Shown: positions 18,491 to 27,301 of the stretch, in pieces | How positions within the stretch are numbered: the first letter of the stretch is position 1 | Layout: every line of letters begins with the position of its first letter | DNA from: Halomarina halobia | GTDB lineage: Archaea; Halobacteriota; Halobacteria; Halobacteriales; Haloarculaceae | Assembly (NCBI RefSeq): GCF_029338575.1 | Contig: NZ_CP119993.1 | Location: forward strand, 1,098,940-1,162,939 | Direction: 5' to 3' | Length of the DNA: 64,000 nucleotides | Made by a program: the position numbers and the translations under genes | Notes under the pieces: generated by a model | What the model was told of the DNA's origin: nothing | The model's input: only the letters and a program-made list of their open reading frames with translations | Databases searched by the model: none

Positions 18491-19759
18491 TCACCCGAGT
18501 ACCCCCAACAAATCGGCCGTCGCCACCGCTATTACTTTGGTCGCGGTCACTACCCGGTCGATGGGAACGTGTTCGTCGACGACGTGAGCCTGGGCGAGCA
18601 ACCCCGGGCCGTAGACGATACACTCCGAAATCCCCGCGTCGTTGACGAGGAATCGTTGATCGTCCGACCCGGGTGACACGACGAAGCCCGGATCGTCGTA
18701 GAAATCGCCGATGTACTCGAGATACGTTTGACTGACCCGGCAGTCCTCCGCAACGATCGTCGGCTCAGCGAACATGATCTCGTCGTACGAGACTTCCGTC
18801 TCGGGGAAGTCCGCCTCGGTCTCCGACACGAGGTCTTCGATTTCACCACGGGCTTGCGCCACGGATTCCTCGGGTACGAGGACGCGATAGAAGGTAGCGG
18901 TCGCGCGATCCGGGATCACGTTTTCGGAGTAGCCCGCGTCGATCATCGTGGCTGAGACGTCAGCCCGTCTCGATTCGGAGGGCGTGACCGGTTCATCGGT
19001 CGTCCGCTGATGGAGTCGGTCACGATACGCTTCCATCCTCGTGAGGAGGTCGTTCAGCGCCGAAATCGCATTGAAACCGTCCTGGGCCATGCATCCGTGC
19101 GCTTTCTTCCCCGTCGCAGTGACGCGGAACTTCAGGACGCCGCGGTGACCGAGACAGACACGAGAACCGTCGAAACACTCAGTGTATACGCAGTAGTCCG
19201 TATTGTCCGAAGTGATGTACCCCTCGTTGACGAGATACCCGAGGCCGGTGAACCCCCCCGTCTCCTCGTCGATAGTCATGCTCTGGGTAATGGATCCAGG
19301 TAGATCGACGTCGGTCGCATCGAGTGCGTCGATCGCGAACAGGCTAGCGACGATCCCCGATTTCATGTCGCTTGTGCCCCGCCCGTACATCGCTCCGTCC
19401 TCGATGATCGGGTCGTAGGGATCGAACGTCCAATCCTCTCCGGCCGGGACGACATCGAAGTGCCCGGTGAAGTGAACGTTCGGACCTTCATCGCTTACCT
19501 CGCCCCTTCGACCGATGACATTCACTCGTTTGTGTTCGGTTCGATCGGGATAATGTTCCGCTACGATTCGTCCGGGAACGTCCACGTATTCCACATCGTA
19601 TCCGCGAGCTGCGAGGGCATCTCCGAGGAATTCTGCGCCTTCGCGATAGTTCCTCCCGGGGGGATTCTCCGTATCGATCCTAACAAATTCGGCCAAGAAT
19701 TCGACGATATCGCTTTCACGGTCGTCGACCGCCGCGTAGAGTTCCTCCTTTCGAACCAT
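18491..19759 (-). CDS. M20 peptidase/deacylase (ArgE/DapE type)
   Basis: A 422-aa relative of acetylornithine deacetylase and succinyl-diaminopimelate desuccinylase. Motifs are VHFTGHFDVVPAGEDW (about 94-109), GRGTSDMKSGIVASLFAI and TIDEETGGFTGLGYLV, with the histidine-containing VVDEHVPIDR near the C-terminus. It is distinct from the copy at 16092 and somewhat longer. The ATG at 19759 overlaps the stop of the SDR gene by one base, so these two form an operon with the aldehyde dehydrogenase further upstream. Confidence 0.9.
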   Translation of the reverse strand: MVRKEELYAAVDDRESDIVEFLAEFVRIDTENPPGRNYREGAEFLGDALAARGYDVEYVDVPGRIVAEHYPDRTEHKRVNVIGRRGEVSDEGPNVHFTGHFDVVPAGEDWTFDPYDPIIEDGAMYGRGTSDMKSGIVASLFAIDALDATDVDLPGSITQSMTIDEETGGFTGLGYLVNEGYITSDNTDYCVYTECFDGSRVCLGHRGVLKFRVTATGKKAHGCMAQDGFNAISALNDLLTRMEAYRDRLHQRTTDEPVTPSESRRADVSATMIDAGYSENVIPDRATATFYRVLVPEESVAQARGEIEDLVSETEADFPETEVSYDEIMFAEPTIVAEDCRVSQTYLEYIGDFYDDPGFVVSPGSDDQRFLVNDAGISECIVYGPGLLAQAHVVDEHVPIDRVVTATKVIAVATADLLGVLG

Positions 19760-20508
19760 CAGATATCTCGCCCCCCGTCGACCTCGAGCGCTGTACCGGT
19801 CACCATTGCCGCGTCTTCACTAGCGAGGAAGACCGCCGCGCTAGCGATATCGTCCGGGCGTGCGAGACGCCCTAGCGGGATGGTACTAGCTATTCCTTCG
19901 ATGCTGAGGTCGCCGCCGGCGAACTCCGGAAGCATCGCAGTATCCGTCGCGACGGGACAGACCGCGTTGACTCGAATGTCGTGTTCGGCGAGTTCGTACG
20001 CCAGTTGTTTCGTGAGGGTGATCATCCCTCCCTTGGAAGCTGCGTACGCGGAAAGTCCCGTTCGTGGACGAATACCGGCGGTCGAGGCTGTATTGAGGAT
20101 AACCCCACTGCCCTGCTCTTTCATGTAGGGGACGGCGTACTTAGCGCCAAGGAACGCGCTCTTGAGATTCACGTCGAGCACCCGGTTCCAGGTCTCCTCT
20201 TCGATGTCTTCCACCGGCGTCGACCGCTGTGAGATGCCTGCATTATTGTGGAGGATATCGAGTCGGCCGAAATCGTCAACTACCTTCTCGATAGTTCGTT
20301 CAACATCACGCGCGTCGGAGACGTCCGCAGCGATCGCGAGTGCGTCACCGCTGTCCGATCGGATACGTCGAGCGGTTTCCGCGGCCGATTCGTCGTCGAT
20401 GTCCACGACCGCGACCGATGCGCCGCGGTCAGCGAACCGTCGGGCCGTCGTACGTCCCATCCCGCTTCCGGCACCAGTGACGATAACTACTCTATCGTGA
20501 AACCCCAT
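19759..20508 (-). CDS. Short-chain dehydrogenase/reductase
   Basis: A 249-aa classical SDR using NAD(P). The cofactor motif TGAGSGMG follows the first strand (VVIVTGAG), NNAG sits in LDILHNNAGIS, and the catalytic Ser, Tyr and Lys are in ILNTASTAG and YAASKGG. The C-terminus LEVDGGRDI is typical. The ATG at 20508 was chosen because MGFHDRVVIVTG is the family start; the open frame further upstream looks non-coding. The SDR probably oxidises an alcohol whose aldehyde product goes to the aldehyde dehydrogenase upstream. Confidence 0.9.
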   Translation of the reverse strand: MGFHDRVVIVTGAGSGMGRTTARRFADRGASVAVVDIDDESAAETARRIRSDSGDALAIAADVSDARDVERTIEKVVDDFGRLDILHNNAGISQRSTPVEDIEEETWNRVLDVNLKSAFLGAKYAVPYMKEQGSGVILNTASTAGIRPRTGLSAYAASKGGMITLTKQLAYELAEHDIRVNAVCPVATDTAMLPEFAGGDLSIEGIASTIPLGRLARPDDIASAAVFLASEDAAMVTGTALEVDGGRDI

Positions 20509-20596
20509 ACATCGCACTCCTTTCGACTGAGTATTAAACGTGAGGGAGCGGTTACCTACGATTCTTTGATGAAATTCTACTTGATTGCGACACGCG

Positions 20597-22075
20597 TCAG
20601 GCCCCGGGGAGGGAGCCGTCGGCCGTATCCGAGAGGTTGATCGCGACGTTCTTCGTCTGGAGGTACGAATCGAACGCCTCGAGTCCCTTCTCACGACCGA
20701 CGCCGCTCAGTTTGTATCCGCCAAACGGTGTCTGGTTGGTGTCGCCGAACCACTTGTTAACGTAGACGTTCCCCGCATCGAGACGACGTACCAGACGATG
20801 CGCGTGAGTAACGTCGTTCGTAAAGACGCCGGCAACCAATCCGTACTTCGTGCCGTTTGCGATCTGGACTGCCTCCTCGGTGGTCGAGAACGAGAGTACC
20901 GAGAGCACGGGACCGAATATCTCCTCCTGTGCGATGCGCATGTCGTGCGTGACGGCACTGAAGACGGTCGGCTCAATGAAGTACCCGCTCCGGTCGGGAG
21001 CCTTTCCGCCGGTAACGAGGCTCGCCCCCTCGTCTACTCCCGCCTCGATATATTGCGTTACTCGTTCGAAATGCTCTGCAGAACAGAGAGGGCCCATGTC
21101 GGGGTCCTCCACGCCGCGGTCGAGCGAGTACTCGCTTGCTCGCTCGACTACTTCGTTCAAGAACTCGTCGTGAATCGATTCGTGGACAACAGCTCGGTCA
21201 GCCGCCGAACACACTTGGCCGGCGTTCGTGAAAATGGCTTTTGCCACCCACTCAGCTGCCGCATCGAGATCCGCGTCGGGGAAGATCAACGCGGGGTTCT
21301 TCCCCCCGAGTTCGAGCGTAACCTCTCGAACGTGCTCGGCGGATCGGCGCATGATCTCTCGACCTGTCGACACACTCCCGGTGAACGTTACGGTGTCTAC
21401 GGAGTCATGAGCGACGAGTGCAGCACCGGCAGTACCGCCGTCGCCCGTGATGACGTTGACGACACCGTCCGCGATACCTGCTTGCTCACAGAGTTCCGCC
21501 AATCGCAGCGAGGACAACGGCGTCTGGGGGGCAGGTTTGACGACCGTCGTGTTCCCGGCCGCGAGCGCTGGGGCGACACCACGAGCGAAGAGATTTCCGG
21601 GGAAGTTCCACGGAGTTATCTGTGCGCTGACCCCGTATGGTTCGCGAACGGTGTAATCGACCTGGTCGGGCCCGACGGGAACGGATCGGCCTTCGAGTTT
21701 GTCCGCGGCACCCGCGTAGTACTCGAAATAGCGAGCCGCCCCTCTCATGTCGCTTCGAGCTTGCGAAAGCGGTTTACCCTGATCGATACTTTCGAGGTAT
21801 GCGAGTTCGTCGAGCCGTTCTCGAACGAGTTGGCCGACACGGTAGATCAGCCGACCCCGTTCGTCCGGGGGAGTGTCTCGCCACGATGGAAACGCCTCCC
21901 GAGCGGCCGCGACTGCTCGATCGACGTCGGCTCTCTCCGCCGAGGCGACCGACGAAATCGGCTCTTCCGTGGCGGGGTCTATCGTCTCCTGCCAGATCTC
22001 ACTCGCTGGTTCGGTCCACTCGCCGTCGATATAGAGGTCGTATCTGTCGGCGATGGTTGCGTCTAAGTGGCGCAT
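20597..22075 (-). CDS. NAD(P)-dependent aldehyde dehydrogenase
   Basis: A 492-aa aldehyde dehydrogenase with the full set of motifs. These are YDLYIDGEW at the N-terminus, ITPWNFPGNLFARGVAPALA, the general-base glutamate in VTLELGGKNPALIF, the catalytic cysteine in NAGQVCSA, and EEIFGPVLSVLSF. The C-terminus PFGGYKLSGVGREKG is normal. It belongs to the betaine/gamma-aminobutyraldehyde-like branch rather than the CoA-acylating MmsA branch seen at 1753. First gene of a minus-strand operon with the SDR and an M20 deacylase. Confidence 0.92.
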   Translation of the reverse strand: MRHLDATIADRYDLYIDGEWTEPASEIWQETIDPATEEPISSVASAERADVDRAVAAAREAFPSWRDTPPDERGRLIYRVGQLVRERLDELAYLESIDQGKPLSQARSDMRGAARYFEYYAGAADKLEGRSVPVGPDQVDYTVREPYGVSAQITPWNFPGNLFARGVAPALAAGNTTVVKPAPQTPLSSLRLAELCEQAGIADGVVNVITGDGGTAGAALVAHDSVDTVTFTGSVSTGREIMRRSAEHVREVTLELGGKNPALIFPDADLDAAAEWVAKAIFTNAGQVCSAADRAVVHESIHDEFLNEVVERASEYSLDRGVEDPDMGPLCSAEHFERVTQYIEAGVDEGASLVTGGKAPDRSGYFIEPTVFSAVTHDMRIAQEEIFGPVLSVLSFSTTEEAVQIANGTKYGLVAGVFTNDVTHAHRLVRRLDAGNVYVNKWFGDTNQTPFGGYKLSGVGREKGLEAFDSYLQTKNVAINLSDTADGSLPGA

Positions 22076-22200
22076 GTAATCAAGAGTGACGGAGGGTAGT
22101 TAACGGTTGTGAGATTTTCGTGAAGGGATTCGGTTGGAATCCGTTCAAAGACGGTCAGCGGCGGGGTAACGCTGTGGGAGACCCTCGCGATCCCCTCGCC

Positions 22201-22212
22201 TTTTTATATAAT
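22201..22212 (+). promoter_or_regulatory. TATA box of the Lrp gene, leaderless arrangement
   Basis: TTTTTATATAAT is centred about 25 nt upstream of the ATG at 22231. In haloarchaea that spacing puts the transcript start at or next to the start codon, so the message is probably leaderless. No Shine-Dalgarno-like stretch is visible between them. Confidence 0.6.
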
Positions 22213-22230
22213 AGCGTAGAATAATAGTCC

Positions 22231-22749
22231 ATGTCTCGGTCGACGGTCCCCACCGGTAATTTCGACGAGATCGACCTCAAACTCCTCGAGCGTATCGAGG
22301 GTGACTTCGACGTCAGTCTCAACACGCTCTCGGACGAGCTCGGCCTGTCGAAATCGGCCATTCACTATCGATTGAACAAACTCAAAGAGGGCGGTGTCGT
22401 GAAGGGGATCACTGCAGACCTCGACCCCGAACCGTTCGGACTCGAGATGGTCGCCATCACGGAGATCTCCGTAACCCACGAGCACGGTTACTCGCGAGAA
22501 CTCGGCAGCGAATTAGCCGAACTCGACGGCGTCGAACAGGTCTACTACACGATGGGCGACGTCGACTTCGTGGCCATCTCCCGCGTTCAGGATCGAACGC
22601 AGATGAACGAGGTTATCGAGAGTATGGTCGCGATAGAGGGCGTCAACGAGACGTCCTCGCGGTTCGTCATGAACGAGATACTGACGAATCCGAAAATCAC
22701 GTCAAACATGTCTACAGAGATGAAACAAGGTCTGGTGAACGACTCGTGA
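22231..22749 (+). CDS. Lrp/AsnC-family transcriptional regulator
   Basis: A 172-aa regulator with an N-terminal winged helix-turn-helix (LLERIEGDFDVSLNTLSDEL, then GLSKSAIHYRLNKLKEGGV) and a C-terminal RAM-like ligand domain (ELDGVEQVYYTMGDVDFVAI). Members sense amino acids or related metabolites and often control adjacent genes. It is transcribed away from the aldehyde dehydrogenase/SDR/M20 operon, with 155 nt between the two starts, and is the obvious candidate regulator of that operon. The ATG at 22231 is supported by the TATA box spacing. Confidence 0.88.
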   Translation: MSRSTVPTGNFDEIDLKLLERIEGDFDVSLNTLSDELGLSKSAIHYRLNKLKEGGVVKGITADLDPEPFGLEMVAITEISVTHEHGYSRELGSELAELDGVEQVYYTMGDVDFVAISRVQDRTQMNEVIESMVAIEGVNETSSRFVMNEILTNPKITSNMSTEMKQGLVNDS

Positions 22750-23169
22750 ACCGTCGGAACGCCGCCGACGCTTCGTCGACGGCAAGCGGGAGCCCGCCGA
22801 ACGAAGCCCGGTAGATTTGGACATCGACATCTTCCCATCTTCACGTCGCCATCGCCGTTCTGGGACACTCGCACCCTTCAGTCCACTGCTCGACGGTTGC
22901 TCCTAACGCCTATGTTCGAACGATATACCACGTATCAAAGTAATTGTGAATAATATCCACTATTAAGTCTAACTACCCGGAATATTTATTAGACATGCTG
23001 TACCATGGCACACCAATCGAGCTTCGTCTATACCATCACAAAAGTACGAACGTTACATCCCCGTCGTGATTTCTCGACTCGGGGAGCCGTCCAACGCCTA
23101 TGCACAACCGACTCTACGCTCCTACAATACACGTCTGAGTAAGCCGTCAGGATGGTCGGCTCTGAGGAC
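22750..23169. other. Intergenic stretch without recognised gene
   Basis: This stretch lies downstream of the Lrp gene. An AT-rich block around 22920-22995 contains several TATA-like runs but no convincing gene follows it directly. Nothing else was recognised. Confidence 0.4.
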
Positions 23170-23555
23170 TGGTGAACGCTGTTCCCGGTACGCTCGCTCG
23201 GACCGAGACGACAGTTTCAGTCGAAGCGATCCCACAGAGTCGCTGCTAAGGGTGATAGAGGCACTGTCGGTCAGTGCCGCCGGGGTCCCACCCGATGATC
23301 TACCTGTGGTCTGGTCGACATCCTATGGATTGGTCGACGCGCCGAACAGAGATTATGGATCACTGGCTTTATCCGAACTCTGGAGGTATTCGTCTTACCG
23401 AGCACAATAACGCCAACGTCTTCAAATCGTTTCACGACCGTGTCGCTTTGGTCGGGGACGTGCTCTGCGAAGGTATTTACCCCAAACGGGGTCCGAACCT
23501 CTTCCACGTGGATTAAGTCCTTTATCGCCATGGGGGCGGCGTGAAGCGGACCCAA
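23170..23555 (-). pseudogene. Amidase-signature enzyme remnant
   Basis: The minus strand reads GPLHAAPMAIKDL, then RTPFGVNTF, then VVKRFEDVGVIVLGKTNT. This is the lysine-containing region of amidase-signature enzymes. After a frameshift the glycine/serine motif follows as TTGRSSGGTPAAL and then TLSSDSVGSLRL, corresponding to the family GGSSGG and GSDGGGSIR. The N-terminal and C-terminal parts are missing. It adds to the number of amide-cleaving enzymes, functional and decayed, in this part of the window. Confidence 0.7.
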
Positions 23556-23680
23556 CTCTGCACATCAGCGACTGATGAATAATAGTGGCCATTCTACCCC
23601 GGTCAACAATTTCTCTCTAGTACTGAATCATAAAACTTAACACCAAGGATGCGGATTCGTTCGTCGTAGTGTCATCCCCC

Positions 23681-23854
23681 ATGATCACGTTCATCGCACA
23701 GACCAGTGTCGCTCCGACGATATTTTGGGTATCTGCCGCCACAGTACTGCTCGTTGTACTATTCGTGTTATTGGTGGCCCCGTATTTCGGTGTATTTGGC
23801 GACAGAGATATCGATATAGAATCGAACGCCCCTGAAAGCCCCGAGGGACTCTGA
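23681..23854 (+). CDS. 57-aa membrane protein upstream of SSS symporter
   Basis: A 57-aa protein starting MITFIAQTSVAP, with one long hydrophobic span (FWVSAATVLLVVLFVLLVAP) followed by a strongly acidic tail. The ATG at 23681 is preferred; a GTG at 23669 in the same frame is an alternative. Its stop is 2 nt before the GTG start of the symporter at 23857, so they form one operon. Position and topology match SSS companion proteins, but there is no recognisable similarity to the other two companions in this window. Confidence 0.72.
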   Translation: MITFIAQTSVAPTIFWVSAATVLLVVLFVLLVAPYFGVFGDRDIDIESNAPESPEGL

Positions 23855-23856
23855 TT

Positions 23857-25293
23857 GTGACACTCCCTATTGTCAACATCAGTATCGTCGTCCTCCTCGG
23901 AGCCGCGTTCGTCGGCGTTGGTTGGTTCTTCTCCCAGCGCTCCCAGGGAACTGATGACTTCATCCTCGGTGGTGGACAACTCGGTATCGCGCTCGGGATG
24001 ACCTCGCTACTTGCCTTTTGGATAACGGGCAACACAATGCTCGCTGCTCCTGAAAGTGCTTACACGTTTGGTATCCTCGGTTCTCTCGGCTACGGTATGC
24101 TCGGAGGTGCAGGCGTTCTCCTGTTCGGGTTGCTCTCGAAGCGTCTTCACCAGGTCATCCCGCACGGTAAGTCCGTCGGCGACTTCTACGGCACACGTTA
24201 CGACGAGAAGAACTACTACGTGTTCGTGTCGCTGCTCGTCGTGTACGTTCTCGGCCTCATCGTCACGCAGGGTATCGGCGGTGGCGTGTTACTCGAGCAG
24301 ATATTCGGAATTCCGTACTATCTGGCTGTGTTCCTAACCTTCAGCATCGTCATCGTTTACTCGTATCTCGGCGGATTCCGGAGCGTCACCGGTGTGGCGT
24401 ACTTTCAAGTTCTTCTGATCCTCCTCGTCGCACTCATCGTGCCGCCGCTGGTCTACTTCAACGTTGGATTCGAACCCGTCTATGAACGGATCGTTGCTGA
24501 TTCGCCGGCAAAGCTCAGTCTCACCGCCCCCAGTGGTCTCCTGTTCGCGACGGCCGGGGCACTGCTCGGGATCGGAGAGGTGTTTATGGATAACACCTTC
24601 TGGCAGCGGGCATACGCTATCCGAAGCGACGTCGTCGCGAAAACGTTTGGGCTTAGTGGTATCGGCTGGATTCTCGTCCCGCTCGCGATCTCAAGCCTCT
24701 CGTTCGTCGCGTTAGCGTTCAATCGGACCCCCGATCAGGTCAACCAGGTCGCACCCATGATCGCTCAGATATACGGCGGGCCAGTAGCGGGATGGCTCTT
24801 CCTCGTCGCCGTCTGGAGTGCGCTCTGTTCGACGACGGCCGCGAGCATCAACGCACTCGCGACGCTCCTGATGAACGACGCCGTCCCACGTGTGACAGAC
24901 GACGTGACCGAAGATGAACTCCTCCAGTACGGAAAATACTTCACGATCGGTATCGGAGTCCTCGGCTTCCTGTTTAGCCTTCCTCGCATTCTGACGATGT
25001 TACAGATGTTGTTCTTCTTGGGCGTGATTAACGTCGCGTTCGTCTTCCCCATTATCGCCGGTCTCTGGTGGGAGAAGACGAACCCGCGGATCGTGTTCGT
25101 CGCGACGACCGCTGCGACAGTCGTCGGCTACACCGCGTACTTCACGCTCGGAGCAAATCAAGGCATTATCCTGAGCGGGTGGGTTTCGTGTCTCGTCACG
25201 TACGGCGGCTCATATCTCCGACCAGCGGACTTCGACTGGAGTAAACTCCAACGCGTCGGTCGAGATATAACCAGTGGGGGTGATAGGGTATGA
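23857..25293 (+). CDS. Sodium:solute symporter (SSS family)
   Basis: A 478-aa SSS permease with about 13 spans. The N-terminus is VTLPIVNISIVVLLGAAFVG from a GTG start, followed by GTDDFILGGGQLGIALGMTS before the sodium-site helix. YSYLGGFRSVTGVAYFQ and VAVWSALCSTTAASINALAT are the middle and late family motifs. Two tiny genes flank it, one ending 2 nt upstream and one overlapping its stop by 4 nt, so the transcription unit is small protein, permease, small protein. A nitrilase-family amidase and a DUF1028 gene follow, which suggests an amide or nitrile-derived substrate. Confidence 0.92.
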   Translation: MTLPIVNISIVVLLGAAFVGVGWFFSQRSQGTDDFILGGGQLGIALGMTSLLAFWITGNTMLAAPESAYTFGILGSLGYGMLGGAGVLLFGLLSKRLHQVIPHGKSVGDFYGTRYDEKNYYVFVSLLVVYVLGLIVTQGIGGGVLLEQIFGIPYYLAVFLTFSIVIVYSYLGGFRSVTGVAYFQVLLILLVALIVPPLVYFNVGFEPVYERIVADSPAKLSLTAPSGLLFATAGALLGIGEVFMDNTFWQRAYAIRSDVVAKTFGLSGIGWILVPLAISSLSFVALAFNRTPDQVNQVAPMIAQIYGGPVAGWLFLVAVWSALCSTTAASINALATLLMNDAVPRVTDDVTEDELLQYGKYFTIGIGVLGFLFSLPRILTMLQMLFFLGVINVAFVFPIIAGLWWEKTNPRIVFVATTAATVVGYTAYFTLGANQGIILSGWVSCLVTYGGSYLRPADFDWSKLQRVGRDITSGGDRV

Positions 25294-25424
25294 TCCTCCC
25301 ACTCGTTGTCAGTCAAACGTTCTTCATCGGGATGGTCGTCGTCGGTATTATCGGGACGCTCATCGTGACTGGCATCATCCTCCGATATACCATTCGAGAA
25401 CTGCGTAATGATACGATGTGGTAA
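25290..25424 (+). CDS. 44-aa membrane peptide overlapping the SSS stop
   Basis: A 44-aa frame begins with the ATGA overlap at the symporter stop. It reads MILPLVVSQTFFIGMVVVG, continues hydrophobic through GIIGTLIVTGIILRYTI, and ends in a short charged tail. It would make one membrane span. The overlap and the clean hydrophobic profile argue that it is real despite its size. A companion role for the permease is inferred from position only. Confidence 0.6.
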   Translation: MILPLVVSQTFFIGMVVVGIIGTLIVTGIILRYTIRELRNDTMW

Positions 25425-25545
25425 TCATGTTCAGAAGGAGTAATGAGGGCCACGGTCGGACTGCATCGAATCACACGGAGAGTCGACGGTCGAACAACGG
25501 TCACCGTCCGTCCGCCTGGGCAACGGTGAATCGAGATCAGTTAGA

Positions 25546-26487
25546 ATGAGTGAAACACAACCTTCCACAAACGAAATCAGCAGTAGCGAAGACGAACAGT
25601 CACCCAACAGGCAGTCGTCCGTTACCATCGCCTGCGTGCAGTTCGAACCACACGTCGGAGAACTTGGGACAAATCGCCGGGAAACGTGTCGACTTATCGA
25701 GGAAGCAGCAAAACGGGGGAGTGACTTCATCGTCCTCCCGGAACTCGCGAACTCGGGATACGTCTTCAAGAATCGAACAGAGGCCCAGTCACTAGCCGAA
25801 TCCATCCCGGACGGCAAGACGGTCCAGCAGTGGGCCGACCTCGCGGCCGACCGTGACCTATACATTGTTGGCGGTTACGCTGAACGAGACGGAAGTGATC
25901 TCTACAACTCCGCGGTGCTCATCGGCCCCAACGGATACATCGGGACGCATCGAAAGCTCCATCTATGGAACGAGGAGAAGCTCTGGTTCGAGCCAGGAAA
26001 CGAGATCAACGTATTTAATACGGAAATCGGACGAATCGGTATGCAGATCTGTTACGACCAGTGGTTTCCAGAACTTTCGCGCATCCAGGCTGCGAAAGGT
26101 GCTGATCTCATCGCGGAGCCAACCAACTGGGTACCGATAAACGAACACGAGCGAACGGCACTCGCGGACGGCGAGTTCGCCCGGGCGAACTATCTCGCTA
26201 TTTCAAACGCCCACGTCAACACTGTCTGGTTCGCTTGCGCGGACCGAATCGGGACGGAACGTGGACAGCCGTTCCTCGGACGGAGCCTGATCGTCGATCC
26301 AACTGGAACGACGATCGCCGGGCCCGCTAGTCAGTCGGACGAGGAGTTGCTCATCGCCAAGGACTGTGATCTGATGGACGCACGAACGGAAAAGGTCTGG
26401 AATGAGCTGAATGTCATCCCTCGAGACCGACGAACCGACCTTTACGACGAATTGCTCGGATATGACGACGATGCCCATCCCCATTGA
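25546..26487 (+). CDS. Nitrilase-superfamily carbon-nitrogen hydrolase
   Basis: A 313-aa amidase of the nitrilase superfamily. The catalytic triad is visible: E66 in FIVLPELANSG, K137 in GTHRKLHLWNEE and C169 in GMQICYDQWFPE. The insertion pattern resembles aliphatic amidases, N-carbamoylputrescine amidase or beta-ureidopropionase of the nitrilase type. An extra polar N-terminal 25 residues precede the first strand (VTIACVQFEPHVG). It follows the symporter unit by about 120 nt and may be in the same regulon. It probably hydrolyses the imported amide. Confidence 0.88.
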   Translation: MSETQPSTNEISSSEDEQSPNRQSSVTIACVQFEPHVGELGTNRRETCRLIEEAAKRGSDFIVLPELANSGYVFKNRTEAQSLAESIPDGKTVQQWADLAADRDLYIVGGYAERDGSDLYNSAVLIGPNGYIGTHRKLHLWNEEKLWFEPGNEINVFNTEIGRIGMQICYDQWFPELSRIQAAKGADLIAEPTNWVPINEHERTALADGEFARANYLAISNAHVNTVWFACADRIGTERGQPFLGRSLIVDPTGTTIAGPASQSDEELLIAKDCDLMDARTEKVWNELNVIPRDRRTDLYDELLGYDDDAHPH

Positions 26488-26626
26488 TGAACTCGTATCG
26501 ACGACTGGAGACGACACTCAGTCCCGCTATGCAAGATCACCACCACTCCGCGATCTGTCGCCCGAGCGCAGCAGGGTTAGACAGAAGGACTAGTTCGACC
26601 TAGGTGAACGTGACTATGAGGAACAC

Positions 26627-27301
26627 ATGACATACTCGATTTGTACTACTGATGGCACGCGCCACGGTATCGCTATCGCGACCAAAGCCCCTGCAGTCGG
26701 CGGGTTGGCACCGTTTCTCTCCCCGAACGGAGCCGTCTGTACGCAGTCGATCGTCAACGTCCCGCTCGGCCCAAAGGCAGTTACGCTCCTAGATGGAGAG
26801 GCAAGCGTCGACGATGCGATCGAAACCCTCATTGAGAAAGATAATGATGCATCTGTTCGACAGCTCCATGGGGTAGACGTGTGGGGCAACACATCTACGT
26901 ACTCCGGCGACGAGTGCGTCGACTGGTTTGGGTCGGTAACGGGCACAACCGATTACGAGACGTACACTGTCGCCGGTAACATGCTTGAGGGTAAATCTGT
27001 CATCGAAGCGATTTCCGACGAATACGTGGCCACAGCCGAGACGGAGCAGTCGTTCGAGAAGCGACTGATAGCTGCCCTTCAAGCAGGGGAAGACGCAGGT
27101 GGGGACAAGCGAGCGGGGAACGCACAGAGTGCTGCACTGAAAATATACGATCCAGAGAACCCTCGGCTGTATCACGATCTCCGGGTCGACGATCACGAGG
27201 ATCCGGTTGCCGAATTACGGCGAGTGTACGATGTTGCTCGGCAGGATGACGAGCAGTGGAAAGAGGAATTCCCTGAAGCGGTTCTTCAACGGACACTGTA
27301 G
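26627..27301 (+). CDS. DUF1028 family protein
   Basis: A 224-aa DUF1028 protein, predicted to have an Ntn-hydrolase-like fold. Conserved pieces are YSICTTDGTRHGIAIATKAPA at the N-terminus (family position of the possible nucleophile region), YTVAGNMLEG in the middle, and GEDAGGDKRAGNAQSAALKI, the most diagnostic stretch. Such genes are common next to peptidases, amidases and aminotransferases; activity is unproven. The ATG at 26627 follows a GAGGA-type ribosome site. It lies downstream of the nitrilase gene on the same strand. Confidence 0.88.
   Translation: MTYSICTTDGTRHGIAIATKAPAVGGLAPFLSPNGAVCTQSIVNVPLGPKAVTLLDGEASVDDAIETLIEKDNDASVRQLHGVDVWGNTSTYSGDECVDWFGSVTGTTDYETYTVAGNMLEGKSVIEAISDEYVATAETEQSFEKRLIAALQAGEDAGGDKRAGNAQSAALKIYDPENPRLYHDLRVDDHEDPVAELRRVYDVARQDDEQWKEEFPEAVLQRTL

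Noticed and set aside
20585..22066. 493-codon plus-strand open frame
   Set aside because: It is the complement of the aldehyde dehydrogenase gene. The GC-rich codon bias keeps the antisense strand open; the composition is Arg/Val-rich and no family is recognised.
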